Notes: generated by a model from the letters alone, not told the origin. Positions 51,015 through 61,571 are shown, numbered from the stretch's first letter. The stretch: DNA of 64,000 bases from Ignisphaera aggregans DSM 17230 (GCA_000145985.1 CP002098.1:1282501-1346500), one strand, 5' to 3'. Numbers and translations: made by a program.

Positions 51015-51405
51015 TTAGAGAATTTTTAATAGATTTCTCCAAAGAGAGGATTTTCAACACAGTTAATTTGCTTAGAGCCACTCTACTTCTCAAGGCCCCT
51101 TTAGATCTTCAGCTCATAGACCCAAGCTCGTAGGAGGGACTTTGAGCTACAAAATGCTTTATCTAATCGCCGACCCTTGAAGAATTTTTTAAAGCTATAT
51201 ATGAAGACATGGAATGGACTCTATACACTCTTTAACGATATTGTTTAAAATCTACGTCTTAAAGGATCATCATTACTAATCGTCTAGCCTTAAAATAATG
51301 CTTATAGATACCCATCCCTACCTTAAAAGACGAGACATTTAGTGGTAAAGCTTTTAAGTCTGTTAGAGTGTGTCTACAGACACAGTATAGTAATGGTGAT
51401 AAGAT
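51015..51405. other. Leader/intergenic region before the giant surface-protein gene
   Basis: About 390 bases with no supported gene between the ABC ATPase and the giant gene. Near the right end a TATA-like GCTTTTAAG (about 51349-51357) is followed by the perfect palindrome TGTGTC-TACA-GACACA (51369-51384), 22 bases before ATG 51406. An AGCTC...GAGCT inverted repeat occurs near 51124-51150. Nothing else was recognised. Confidence 0.5.
51369..51384 (+). promoter_or_regulatory. Palindromic candidate operator upstream of the giant gene
   Basis: TGTGTCTACAGACACA has 6-bp arms around TACA. It lies about 12 bases after a TATA-like GCTTTTAAG and 22 bases before the ATG, where a repressor would block initiation. 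The nearby PadR protein is a candidate, but I saw no copy of the palindrome in the padR-ABC divergent region. Confidence 0.4.
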
Positions 51406-54400
51406 ATGAATAAAAGCGTTTATATGGCAACTTTTGTACTCATAATCATGGCTATAGGGTTTATAGACATATTCAGCAATATCATTAGATCGCAGACAAA
51501 AAATTTTAATCTAGTTGCACCTACATATACTAATCAGGCTGGATCCACATCTATATATCCAGGTAGTAGAAACGTTAATATTGTTGTAGATGTTCAATAC
51601 ATTGGTACAACTACTGCCGTGGTAATCTCTGGCTGTATAGAGCTTCCACCAGGATTTAGAGTTTCTAGGGGATACAGCTATTGTTCTCCTCCATATAATC
51701 CAAATGGAAGCGTTATGAGTGTTGTAAATAGTGGAGACATAATTGAGTTTAGATATCATATAGATGTTGGTTCTGAGGTATCTCCAGGAAGATACACGTT
51801 TAATATAAATATCTCATATAGATATGAGAATGAGATTCTATATGAAAAATTATCTATCGATATAACTGTTTCTATGTATCCACAGCCAAATATAGTTGTC
51901 ATGGATAGCTATTGGAGTCCTAATGCTTATCCCGGAAGCGAAGATGTTTATCTATATCTCATACTTAAGAATAGTGGTGATTCTGTTATAGTTAGTGCTA
52001 ATGGAATTGCAGAATTTGAGTCAAATGATTTTACTCCTCAAAGTTATAGATTTACATTTTCAAATCTTGGTAAAGAATCTACTGTAGCTATAGGTATTGG
52101 AGGTATATCGATAAGCCCTAATGCATTACCACAGCAGTCATATCGGTTAGTATTAAGAATGAATTTAACTATGGTTACAGACGATAATGTAGTATACTCT
52201 ATTACTGACTGGAGCACCTCTACATATGTACAAATATCACAGCCCCCCATCCTAAATATAGCTATTCTTGATTATGGTGCTGAAACACCGCGATTTGTTG
52301 AAGGAGTCAAAATGACGAGATTGTATATGAGTATTCAGAACAGGGATTTCAAGACGATTAGATCCATGATAGCTACATTTGAAGTTGTATCACCAGGTTC
52401 AATGTTTGTAAATAATTCACTGAAAAGTATATCTATAGTGCAACAAGCCTTAAACTATGGCGATGTTACAACCATAACCTCAGACTACATCAATATAGGA
52501 TCAGTAGATAGCATCGCAGTTAGAGTAGTACTAACAATCTTTGGTAGTGATAATGGTGCAGAGTTTTGGTCTACACAGACATACACGTTAACCATACCTA
52601 TATCGCTACCGAGAATCTCACTAAATATCTCAAAAGCTTTCTGGATTCAAGATGAGGTATATCCAGGTTCTCAAAATGTTGGTATTGGTATTGCTCTTAC
52701 AAATCTCGATATTGTTGACCTAAGAAGTGCTATAGCTATTCTAGAGCTATGTGAAGGCTTCTATCCAAAAACATTAACTGTTACAGATATTAGTATTTCT
52801 AGGGGTGATACATATACAATAATATTCAACGGTATTTCTATATCTAATCAAACACTACCAGGATCATATATATTTAAGGTTAGAATAATTGGAACAGCAT
52901 ACTCTAGGGAAGGCTCATACTATCCGATAGATATCCAGCTCAGTTTCTCTCTCCCAGTATCCTCAGTACCACAGAAAAACGTTATAGATATTATAGACTT
53001 TGGCTGGACTTCGCAAAAGGCATATAGTGGTACTATTAATACAGGTATCTATATACGCTTCAGGGTTCGCGAGCCAGGGTTCTCTATTCAGAATCCAAAG
53101 GTAACTCTATATCTAAGCAAACCACTTCTATTTGAGAAAGGTAATATATCAGATGTAGTAGTGTTGACAGGTGTATATAGATATAGTGATACATTTATGG
53201 TAGAGTTTAGCGGTATAGACATACCAGAAGGGGTTTATGGAGAATACCCTGTTGTTGTAGAACTCAATGCTTTGTGTATAGGTACTGCTAGTTATTGGTG
53301 TAACCAGATATTTGTTATACCTCTACATATAGTTCCTCCTAAGCTCAATATAACTATTATAGATATTGGATGGCAGACAATAACCTTGAACCAATCTACT
53401 GGGGCATCGATATATATAACTATGCAATCTCTATCTATAGACCAGATAAGAAATATGTATATATCTATTCAATTAGATGGTATTTGTAGTAGGTTTATAG
53501 ATAATAGAACTATAGGTATAGCAGTTCTAAACAGAGTGTTAAACTATGGGGAGATAGTAACAGTAAGTTTTAACGATATAGTAGTCAGCTGTAGCTCTAC
53601 TGAAATTCCTATAGGGATAAAGCTTTATGCTGTAAATAGCATTGGTAGTTCAACATATTATAGAAGTTCAATAGAATTCAATAAAACCCTTAAAATATTA
53701 TCAAAGATAAAGATGCTTAGAGTTTCAAATCTAAGGACTCTTCTAAATATGCAGTATTCTCCATTGATCCCCTCTGCAAGGGGTATTACTATAGAGGTTA
53801 CATTGGTTAATACATATAGTTATCCTATACCATGGATTTCAATTCTTGGCATAAGAAGTATTAATGGAATTGTTATTAGAGATGTATCAGGCTCCTGTCT
53901 TACAGGAGTTCCAGCTGGAGGTTCCTGTTCTCTTGATATTCTTGTAGATATAGATGAACATGTAGTGCCAAATATATACAATATATCGCTTATGATTAGC
54001 TATGCTATAAGGGATGGAAATACTATATCAGTATCTAGTGATGAGATACATATACCCATAGTGATAGCGGACTATAGCTACTATAGACCAAATATAAATA
54101 TTGTTGAGTGGTACTGGGGTATACAGACACCAACAAGAGTTGTAAAAGGACAGAGAAATACACCTTTAACAATTGTTATAGTTAATAATGGTAGATATCA
54201 GGCTAGAGGAGTATGGATAGATGTAAGACCAATAGATAATAACATTATAGCTATATACAATAGTTCATATTGTGCACCTATTCTAGATGTAGGGGCAAGC
54301 TGTACAGCTACAGTATACATGGATCTAGAGAATGCTTCAGCAGGTATAGCTCTATTCAATGTAACAATAAGATATAAATTTGTGAATTACGGAACGAATA

Positions 54401-56097
54401 TCGATGACTATGTCATAAAGACTATAGATTTGTATATCGATGAATTTGCTGGTGGTGAAGGTATAGAAATTGTTGATAGTGGATGGTATAATAACTGGCC
54501 TACATATCCATATACAGAGAATGCAACATTCATAATAAATCTTGTTAATAGATGGCCTTATAGGATCTCTGGAATAAAACTAGATTTAGTGTTGCCACAA
54601 GGATTTACATCTAAGGGCTCCCAAATTGCATCAACATATATAGGAGGGCCTATTAATAGTCTTCAGGAATTCTCAGCAACATTTACAATATCTATAGGCT
54701 CTGTAAAACCTGGAAGATATACCGCTTTATTGATAGCAGACTATGTTGTAGAAAGCGGATATCCTAATACAAGGGTTATACAGAGATACAATATCAGTAT
54801 ACAGGTAAATGATCTTAATAGTTCAATAACCTTGGTCTCTGCTGAATGGCTGGGGATATCGGCAGAACCCGAGATGTATGGAGCTCCCTTCGTTGTATCA
54901 ATAAGGAATAACCTTATTCCATCGATAAGCGGACCTATACTAGAGCTATACCTTCCAGATGGTATAACATATTCTTATACAAATACCTCTTCAGCTCTAA
55001 TTCCAGCAACAAATATTGCTCCCACAGTTCTCTATACACAGACTCTACAACAATATGCTCAAGGAGGTATACTAAGCTATTTACAGAATATCCTAGGGCA
55101 ACAAACTTCACAAGCTCTACAAAGCTTCTCTAAGGGAAGTATAATGTATTTCTATACAAAGTTAAATCTGAATGTTAATAGCACAGGTGAGTATATAGCT
55201 AAGGGCTATCTAAACTTTATAGATCATTGGGGTTGTATAAGGAGAATACCATTAGATATACCGATAAGGATTCTAGGATCTAGCAGAATGATAGAAATAC
55301 TATCACCTACAACTATAAAAATTGAAAATGGCACATCAACATTAGTTTTAAGGTTGAGGAATCGTGGATCAGCAGCGATATACAATGTATATGTCTATAT
55401 AGTTCCCTATGCAAGTATGTTAATACCTCAGCAAAATGTTATTTATTTAGATAAGATGTACCCAGATGTATATTATAATGTATCATTTCTATTGGTTTAT
55501 AATCCATACTCCATCTCTATGGGAACTACAACTGCATATCTCAGATACATGTCTGTGCCATTTATGGTGGCAGTAGCATATAGAGATGTTTTAGGAACAC
55601 TAAGATATTTTAATACATCTATAGCTGTTAATATTGAACCCTTTGTTGATCTAAGAATTGAGGGTTTAAAGGCCATATATTCAGGGAATAGGTTAATGAT
55701 TTCAGGAACCATTGTTAATTATGGGATTGTAACAGCACGTAGTGTAGAAGCAAGGGTATTGGTAAATGGTTCATATGTATCAACACTTGTTGGAGATATA
55801 GATCCGGCATCGCAATCAGCATTTAGATTAGAGGTCATGACAGGTTATGTACCGAAATGTGAATTGGTAATAATATATAGGGATGAATATAATATAGAGA
55901 GAAGCATTGTTAGACCGGTTGAGATTACTATTGGTGAAACCATTACTACAGGTGCTACTCAGATTCCTCAACAACAATCATTAAATCACTATATTATCAT
56001 AGGTTTAATAGCACTATTCTTATTTGTAATAGGCTTTATTCTCTATAGATATATTAGGCTACATATGAAAAAACTTGAGAAAAGCATAGAGATATGA
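51406..56097 (+). CDS. Giant surface-anchored Ig-like repeat protein (COG1361/NEW3-like)
   Basis: A 1563-residue protein. Residues 5-27 are a signal peptide or anchor, and residues about 1525-1547 a transmembrane helix followed by a short Lys-rich tail. Between them are at least eight beta-rich units of about 120 residues, each opening with a W/Y-x(n)-YPGS-like motif, for example SYWSPNAYPGSEDV (about 168), AFWIQDEVYPGSQNV (about 411), FGWTSQKAYSGT, SGWYNNWPTYPYTE (about 1025). The last unit (about 1410-1495) looks like a CARDB domain. Four-base overlap with the permease gene implies a joint complex. Confidence 0.85.
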   Translation: MNKSVYMATFVLIIMAIGFIDIFSNIIRSQTKNFNLVAPTYTNQAGSTSIYPGSRNVNIVVDVQYIGTTTAVVISGCIELPPGFRVSRGYSYCSPPYNPNGSVMSVVNSGDIIEFRYHIDVGSEVSPGRYTFNINISYRYENEILYEKLSIDITVSMYPQPNIVVMDSYWSPNAYPGSEDVYLYLILKNSGDSVIVSANGIAEFESNDFTPQSYRFTFSNLGKESTVAIGIGGISISPNALPQQSYRLVLRMNLTMVTDDNVVYSITDWSTSTYVQISQPPILNIAILDYGAETPRFVEGVKMTRLYMSIQNRDFKTIRSMIATFEVVSPGSMFVNNSLKSISIVQQALNYGDVTTITSDYINIGSVDSIAVRVVLTIFGSDNGAEFWSTQTYTLTIPISLPRISLNISKAFWIQDEVYPGSQNVGIGIALTNLDIVDLRSAIAILELCEGFYPKTLTVTDISISRGDTYTIIFNGISISNQTLPGSYIFKVRIIGTAYSREGSYYPIDIQLSFSLPVSSVPQKNVIDIIDFGWTSQKAYSGTINTGIYIRFRVREPGFSIQNPKVTLYLSKPLLFEKGNISDVVVLTGVYRYSDTFMVEFSGIDIPEGVYGEYPVVVELNALCIGTASYWCNQIFVIPLHIVPPKLNITIIDIGWQTITLNQSTGASIYITMQSLSIDQIRNMYISIQLDGICSRFIDNRTIGIAVLNRVLNYGEIVTVSFNDIVVSCSSTEIPIGIKLYAVNSIGSSTYYRSSIEFNKTLKILSKIKMLRVSNLRTLLNMQYSPLIPSARGITIEVTLVNTYSYPIPWISILGIRSINGIVIRDVSGSCLTGVPAGGSCSLDILVDIDEHVVPNIYNISLMISYAIRDGNTISVSSDEIHIPIVIADYSYYRPNINIVEWYWGIQTPTRVVKGQRNTPLTIVIVNNGRYQARGVWIDVRPIDNNIIAIYNSSYCAPILDVGASCTATVYMDLENASAGIALFNVTIRYKFVNYGTNIDDYVIKTIDLYIDEFAGGEGIEIVDSGWYNNWPTYPYTENATFIINLVNRWPYRISGIKLDLVLPQGFTSKGSQIASTYIGGPINSLQEFSATFTISIGSVKPGRYTALLIADYVVESGYPNTRVIQRYNISIQVNDLNSSITLVSAEWLGISAEPEMYGAPFVVSIRNNLIPSISGPILELYLPDGITYSYTNTSSALIPATNIAPTVLYTQTLQQYAQGGILSYLQNILGQQTSQALQSFSKGSIMYFYTKLNLNVNSTGEYIAKGYLNFIDHWGCIRRIPLDIPIRILGSSRMIEILSPTTIKIENGTSTLVLRLRNRGSAAIYNVYVYIVPYASMLIPQQNVIYLDKMYPDVYYNVSFLLVYNPYSISMGTTTAYLRYMSVPFMVAVAYRDVLGTLRYFNTSIAVNIEPFVDLRIEGLKAIYSGNRLMISGTIVNYGIVTARSVEARVLVNGSYVSTLVGDIDPASQSAFRLEVMTGYVPKCELVIIYRDEYNIERSIVRPVEITIGETITTGATQIPQQQSLNHYIIIGLIALFLFVIGFILYRYIRLHMKKLEKSIEI

Positions 56098-57332
56098 GGG
56101 ATAGCTATAGAATGAGTATACAATTCTTCATAGATGTTATGATACTAGCATTCAAAGCTCTAACCGAGAGAAAACTTAGAGCCTCACTAACAATTATAGG
56201 TATTGCTATAGGTCCTCTAGCTTTGGTTATGATTTCAAGTGTTGTTGATGGATATGCAGATTATATATCCAATCAAATACAGAGTCTAGGTCAGAATACA
56301 ATAGTTCTATTCCCAGCTTCAGGATATAGATTTACTGAGAATGATCTAAATATGTTGAGATCAATTGAGGGAGTATCTAGAGCTGAGCCGTTCTATTCTG
56401 TTCAAGCATCAGTAAAAATTGAAGGAGAAGATAAGATCGTTTTTGTATATGCTCTCCCAATAGACGTTATTTTCCAGGCTTTCGGAGGACTTGAGGTTTT
56501 AGAAGGATCAATACCATCAGAGAGTCAGTATAGCTATGCTGTTATAGGCTATAAACTCGCCTTTAAGGATAATAGAAAGGTAAATGATATAGGAGATGTA
56601 ATTACCTTGACATTCATTAGAACTGAAGGTGGTAGATCAGTAATAAGAAGAGCTACAGTCCTAGTCTCAGCAATTCTAAATGAGTTTGGAGGAGCATTCA
56701 TACTTAGTCCCGATACAACAGTATTCCTACCCCTAGATGCTGGGAAAAAGCTTCTAGGTCTAAACGAGTGGTCAGGAATACTTATAATTAGTAGGAGTAG
56801 TGAAGATGTCCCAAGGATAGTAAAAACACTTCAGGAAATCTATAGAAATTCTGCTGATATAATTTCATTTCAGGGTATTGCCAATATCGCTAATTCTATT
56901 ACAGGTGCAGTAAGCTTCATATCATTTGCCGCAAGTCTATCAGCATTTGCAGTAGCTGTTGCTGGTGTTGCAGCAACAATGATTACATCAGTTATTGAAA
57001 GAACGAGAGAGATAGGGGTTTTGAAAGCTATGGGCTTTACTAATGTTCAAGTACTTATAATGATATTGATGGAGAGTATAGTTATGAGTATTGTTGGAGG
57101 TGTAATAGGTATGAGCTTGGGTATTCTTGGTGCTCATCTACTTGCTCAACAGGGATTTACAATAAGAGCTTCTGCTGAAGTTGTAATGGTGGTTAGAGCA
57201 CCACCGAAAATAACTATTGATAATATTCTAAGAACCTTAGGCTTAACGTTGTTTGTTGGGGTGGTAGGGGGAATATTTCCTGCTTATAGAGCATCTAAAA
57301 TACCTCCGGCAGTAGCATTGCGATATGAGTAG
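56094..57332 (+). CDS. ABC transporter permease, MacB/FtsX type
   Basis: A 412-residue permease with the MacB layout: an N-terminal transmembrane helix (RASLTIIGIAIGPLALVMISS), an external domain of about 210 residues, and three C-terminal helices (AVAVAGVAATMITSVIE, LIMILMESIVMSIVGGVIGM, GLTLFVGVVGGIFPAY). The cytoplasmic coupling loop TREIGVLKAMGFT and the final RASKIPPAVALRYE are family signatures. It works with the ATPase at 50301; the giant protein, whose gene overlaps it by four bases, probably replaces the MacA-type adaptor. Confidence 0.92.
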   Translation: MRDSYRMSIQFFIDVMILAFKALTERKLRASLTIIGIAIGPLALVMISSVVDGYADYISNQIQSLGQNTIVLFPASGYRFTENDLNMLRSIEGVSRAEPFYSVQASVKIEGEDKIVFVYALPIDVIFQAFGGLEVLEGSIPSESQYSYAVIGYKLAFKDNRKVNDIGDVITLTFIRTEGGRSVIRRATVLVSAILNEFGGAFILSPDTTVFLPLDAGKKLLGLNEWSGILIISRSSEDVPRIVKTLQEIYRNSADIISFQGIANIANSITGAVSFISFAASLSAFAVAVAGVAATMITSVIERTREIGVLKAMGFTNVQVLIMILMESIVMSIVGGVIGMSLGILGAHLLAQQGFTIRASAEVVMVVRAPPKITIDNILRTLGLTLFVGVVGGIFPAYRASKIPPAVALRYE

Positions 57333-57391
57333 CTATTACAGCTATTTCTATCTCATATATATTTAAGTCCAGGATAGTAATTTAGATTGCT

Positions 57392-58981
57392 ATGAGCTAC
57401 AATGAATTAAATAGCTATGTTAACAATATTTTTAGTATAGCTTCACAATTAAGTAGTGTTTGGGAGCCTATAGCTGGAAGCAATAGAGAAAAAATTGTTG
57501 TAGATATAATAAGAAGTAACCTTGAGGAAATAGCAGAGGCTATAAATATTGAGCCTATAGAGATAGGTTCTTGGTCAGAAGATTTTTGCTATATAGAGAC
57601 ATCTGAAGAGATATATCCATGTTCTATACATCCTCCATACTATGGAGAAATAGATATAGAGTTCAAGAGGAGTGATATTATAAGGTTACAGATTGATAAT
57701 ATAGATAAAATTGTTAATGGATCTACACTAGATATTATATTTGTTGATATGCCTACAGATCCTGATGATATTTCAACTATTGCAAATATCCTAAAGTCTT
57801 ATAATCCTCTTGCATTGGTATTTATAGATAAATTTAATGCATTGAGAAGAATAGTTGTTATGGATAAAACATATTGTTCCTATAGAGAGGCTAAAATATT
57901 GGAATATCCAGTGCTACACATACCTAAAGAGGTTGGGGAGAGAATTCTTGGCAATGAATACAACGATAAGATAAGAATAGTTGCAAAATCAGACTATAGA
58001 GTTGGCTATGGATACAATATTACTGTAGATATTTATAATGGATATGATAGAACCATATATATCACGGCTCATCATGATCATTGGCTATCAGGGGGCAGTG
58101 ATAATATAATGGGAATAGCACTTGTAACTACATTGGCAAGAATGTTGAGGCATTCAGTATTGCGTAAGAATATTAGAGCTATATTCTTTACAGCAGAAGA
58201 AGGTTTTCCAACAAAGCTAAACTCATTTTATTGGTTAGTAGGTTCGAGAACCTATATCCTTAATCATAGAGATGAAATATTAGATGAATTAGAATTGCTA
58301 TTAAATTTTGATGTCATATATAGAGATCCTATCGAAATATCAACATCTAATATTGTATTGAGGAATATGCTAAGAAGAATTATTGAGAAATCAATGGTTA
58401 TTCAACATGATAATGTAGTGTTTGATTCCTATCCCTTTACACTTTTAGGACTTCCTGCTTTAACTATAAATACTTTTACATCGGTACTATCTGATGGTAT
58501 ATATCATACTTCAATAGATCTAGTGAATAGAATTGATAGGAATACAATACTAAATGTCTTAAAATTAGCACAAAGATTGATAGACATAGTCTCAAATGAG
58601 AAACTATATGTGGAGAATATAGTGTATGATATTGAGAATGAATTAATTCTATCCATTCAAAATAGATATATACCCTTAGAGATATTGTCAGAACTACATA
58701 GAATTATAGGTATTCTATCCAAGTGTCATCATTTAAACATAAATGATATTGTGAGAACCATGAATATGGTTATAACTAAGGCATATGTTAATAAAGATGT
58801 TATGAATAAGTTAGGTATACGAGAAACTATAGGCTATCTACATTGTGAAAATAATGCTATTCAACTACCTACTCATAGAATTCTAGAGACAGTAGATGAT
58901 ATGAGGATGTGTATGGATGAATATCTTCATAATTTAGAGATTCTAGCATATACACTATTTAAGCATTGTTACACAGTATAG
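57392..58981 (+). CDS. M28-like zinc peptidase (Iap-type aminopeptidase)
   Basis: A 529-residue protein related to predicted archaeal aminopeptidases. The metal-binding core shows TAHHDHWLSGGSDNIMG (His and Asp ligands, about residues 225-241) and FFTAEEGFP (the Glu-Glu pair, about 270). LLNFDVIYRD and the later YHTSIDLVNRID segment give the remaining Asp and His. The N-terminal 200 residues resemble a protease-associated domain; the last 120 are helical. No signal peptide, so it is probably cytoplasmic. Start ATG 57392 is 60 bases after the permease. Confidence 0.82.
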   Translation: MSYNELNSYVNNIFSIASQLSSVWEPIAGSNREKIVVDIIRSNLEEIAEAINIEPIEIGSWSEDFCYIETSEEIYPCSIHPPYYGEIDIEFKRSDIIRLQIDNIDKIVNGSTLDIIFVDMPTDPDDISTIANILKSYNPLALVFIDKFNALRRIVVMDKTYCSYREAKILEYPVLHIPKEVGERILGNEYNDKIRIVAKSDYRVGYGYNITVDIYNGYDRTIYITAHHDHWLSGGSDNIMGIALVTTLARMLRHSVLRKNIRAIFFTAEEGFPTKLNSFYWLVGSRTYILNHRDEILDELELLLNFDVIYRDPIEISTSNIVLRNMLRRIIEKSMVIQHDNVVFDSYPFTLLGLPALTINTFTSVLSDGIYHTSIDLVNRIDRNTILNVLKLAQRLIDIVSNEKLYVENIVYDIENELILSIQNRYIPLEILSELHRIIGILSKCHHLNINDIVRTMNMVITKAYVNKDVMNKLGIRETIGYLHCENNAIQLPTHRILETVDDMRMCMDEYLHNLEILAYTLFKHCYTV

Positions 58982-59002
58982 TATTAAGGGCAGAGCTTCA
59001 TC

Positions 59003-60169
59003 ATGACTACACAGAAATTTCAAGAACACTTATCAATTCCATCACGTATTTTAAATGAGCTTACAAAACCCTTTGTTGGTAGAGAGGAAGAGGCTAAGGT
59101 TATACTATTAGCTTTACTCACAAAAGAACATGTTGTTCTTATAGGTGAACCAGGTACAGCTAAAAGTGCTCTAATTAGAAGAGTTGCACAAATACTAAAT
59201 ATGAAGTGCTTTACATATCTATTAACAAAGTATACAGAGCCTGCAGAACTCTTTGGACCACTAGATATAAATGCTCTTAAAGATGGTAAATATGTGAGAA
59301 TAACATCAAATAAGCTTCCTGAAGCTGAAATAGTTTTCCTAGATGAAGTATTTAAGGCAAATTCTGCTATATTAAATACACTTCTAACTATTATGAATGA
59401 AAGACTATTTTACGATGGTTATACAGAAATGCGTGTTCCTCTATGGAGTCTATTTGGAGCAAGTAATGAAGTACCAGAAGATCCAGAATTAGAAGCTATG
59501 TATGATAGATTTCTATTGAGACACTATGTAAAGCCATTACCAGAGGATATGTGGAAAGACCTCCTAAGATACTCATGGAATATAGAGAGATATGGCTATC
59601 CAAAACCCGAGGTTACAGTTAGTAAGGAGACATTGGAAAAAATTCATGAAGCTGTGATGATGGTTGATTTTACAAATATTGAAGGGAAGCTACTAAAACT
59701 GTTTTCAGTCCTAGAGTCTAAAAACATACATTTAACTGATAGGAGAAAAGGAAAGGCACTAAAAGTTATAGCAGCACATTCAGTATTAAATGGAAGGCTT
59801 GTAGCATCGGAAGAGGATTTAATTGTACTTAAGTTTGTAGCTCCTCACGATATTGAGGATTTTGAACGTGTAAATATTATCCTCTCCGAAGAGCTAAAGA
59901 CTGCCTATAGATATCTAAGGGAGTTAGAGGAAATACTAATAAGCGTAAAGGAGGTTGGAAATTACATATCAACATTCCCTACAATCAATTCTAGATTTGT
60001 TGAATATAGGCTTCTAGAGATCTATAGAGATCTTGAGTCAACACGTGATAGAGTTATATCCATGACTAGAGAGACTAATGATGAGAAAGTTCATAGAAAG
60101 GCCATGGAGGTTATAGAGAATATAAATGATGTGATTGAAAAGATTAAACAAAAGATAGAGGGAAGATAG
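59003..60169 (+). CDS. MoxR-family AAA+ ATPase
   Basis: A 388-residue AAA+ ATPase of the MoxR/RavA group. Walker A is IGEPGTAKSALIRR (about residues 48-61), Walker B is IVFLDEVFKANSAILN (about 111-126), sensor 1 is LFGASNEVPEDPELEAMYDR with the arginine finger region DRFLLRHYVKP. A C-terminal helical part follows. MoxR ATPases act with VWA proteins to insert cofactors or remodel complexes; its stop overlaps the VWA gene by one base. Confidence 0.93.
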   Translation: MTTQKFQEHLSIPSRILNELTKPFVGREEEAKVILLALLTKEHVVLIGEPGTAKSALIRRVAQILNMKCFTYLLTKYTEPAELFGPLDINALKDGKYVRITSNKLPEAEIVFLDEVFKANSAILNTLLTIMNERLFYDGYTEMRVPLWSLFGASNEVPEDPELEAMYDRFLLRHYVKPLPEDMWKDLLRYSWNIERYGYPKPEVTVSKETLEKIHEAVMMVDFTNIEGKLLKLFSVLESKNIHLTDRRKGKALKVIAAHSVLNGRLVASEEDLIVLKFVAPHDIEDFERVNIILSEELKTAYRYLRELEEILISVKEVGNYISTFPTINSRFVEYRLLEIYRDLESTRDRVISMTRETNDEKVHRKAMEVIENINDVIEKIKQKIEGR

Positions 60170-61500
60170 TGCCAGGTGTATTAAAGAATATAGACTATCA
60201 GGATCCTTTCACTAGATATAAAGGGCAAAAAATAATAGATAATATTAAGAAGTTTAAACATGGACTTGAATATTCTATAGACTTAGCTATTGATATATAT
60301 TATTCCCTATATCTACCATTTCCCAGAATATTAGAGCCATCAGCACTTCCTATAGGTGCTGAAAAACACTATGAAATTATAAAGACATTATTAGTAGATG
60401 AAGAAGCAAAAGCCTTGAGACACTATACTGTTGCTGACAGCTTTGCCTCTGTAGCTATAGGTACATTATTTCTTATTAATCTTAGTGAAGAAATGGATAA
60501 AAGCAATATTAATCAACAATCTAGTGGTGAGGGAAAAAGCCAGGGGGCGGCAAAGAGGGAACAAAGTGAAGAGAATCAGGGAGAAGGATCTCTATCACAA
60601 GATCTTAATAATGTGATAAAAAATGCTATTAGAAAAACTCTAGACAAAGCTGAGACAATTAAAGAGGTGGAAAGTCTAGTATATGGGCAAAGGGCAGGTA
60701 TTGGACATACACTAAACCTTGATGACGATGTATCTACAGTTCTAAGACTAGTTAGGAATACGGATATCAAAAACATCTTAGCATTATTAGCAAAGATACT
60801 CGATATAAAGGCTTTTGCAAAAAGAAAAAGAGTTAGGTATCAGCGTGGTGAAATTGAAGGATATTTTATGGGTTTTGATGTTGAGAGAATTGTTCCTACA
60901 GAACTTGCATATCCAAGTATATATCTATATGCGAAGATTTCTGAAGGTAATATCCTTCTATATGATAAGATACTCTATATGTCTCTAGGACCTATATATG
61001 TATTGCTAGATAAATCTGGGAGTATGGATGGAAACAAAATTTTATGGGCAAAGGCAACAGCTTTAGCATTATTTATGAAGAGTAGGATTGAAAGAAGACC
61101 TTATTACATTAGATTTTTTGACTCTGAACCATATGATTTAATAAAAGTAAAGAGTGGTGCAAAGCCATCAGAGGTTATGAAACTGATTGAATATATAGCT
61201 ATGGTTAGAAATGGTGGTGGAACAGACATCTCTAAGGCAATAATTACAGCATGTAACGATATTCTAAGAAACGAGGTTGTTAGAGATGTAAGTGATATTA
61301 TTATAATAACTGATGGCGAAGATAGAATTGCTAAAAGTTTAGTAAGAAAATCTTTACAGCATGCTAAAGCAAAACTAATCTCTGTTATGGTTATGGGAGA
61401 AAATGATGATTTGAAACAGATAAGCAGTAAATATCTAAAGGTTGTAAAGCTTACAGAGAAAGACGCAATCTCCGTTATAGAGAGTACAGGACATGAATAG
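60169..61500 (+). CDS. VWA-domain protein (CoxE/ViaA-like partner of MoxR)
   Basis: A 443-residue protein. The N-terminal half is helical with a polar Gln/Ser/Glu-rich linker (about residues 105-145). The C-terminal von Willebrand A domain has the MIDAS motif in YVLLDKSGSMDG (about residue 280), the Thr/Asp positions in RNGGGTDISKAI and IIITDGEDRI. Such proteins are the metal-binding partners of MoxR ATPases. It overlaps the MoxR gene by one base and ends the cluster that begins with the ABC exporter. Confidence 0.9.
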   Translation: MPGVLKNIDYQDPFTRYKGQKIIDNIKKFKHGLEYSIDLAIDIYYSLYLPFPRILEPSALPIGAEKHYEIIKTLLVDEEAKALRHYTVADSFASVAIGTLFLINLSEEMDKSNINQQSSGEGKSQGAAKREQSEENQGEGSLSQDLNNVIKNAIRKTLDKAETIKEVESLVYGQRAGIGHTLNLDDDVSTVLRLVRNTDIKNILALLAKILDIKAFAKRKRVRYQRGEIEGYFMGFDVERIVPTELAYPSIYLYAKISEGNILLYDKILYMSLGPIYVLLDKSGSMDGNKILWAKATALALFMKSRIERRPYYIRFFDSEPYDLIKVKSGAKPSEVMKLIEYIAMVRNGGGTDISKAIITACNDILRNEVVRDVSDIIIITDGEDRIAKSLVRKSLQHAKAKLISVMVMGENDDLKQISSKYLKVVKLTEKDAISVIESTGHE

Positions 61501-61571
61501 TAATATAGGTAAAAATATTGTGAACCACTAATGATTTTGCTAAGGGTCAAAGATTTTGAAGCTATAAGATC

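Noticed and set aside
51015-51405. Insertion-sequence remnant before the giant gene
   Set aside because: No terminal inverted repeats or transposase-like translation were found; only a small AGCTC/GAGCT hairpin and a palindrome.
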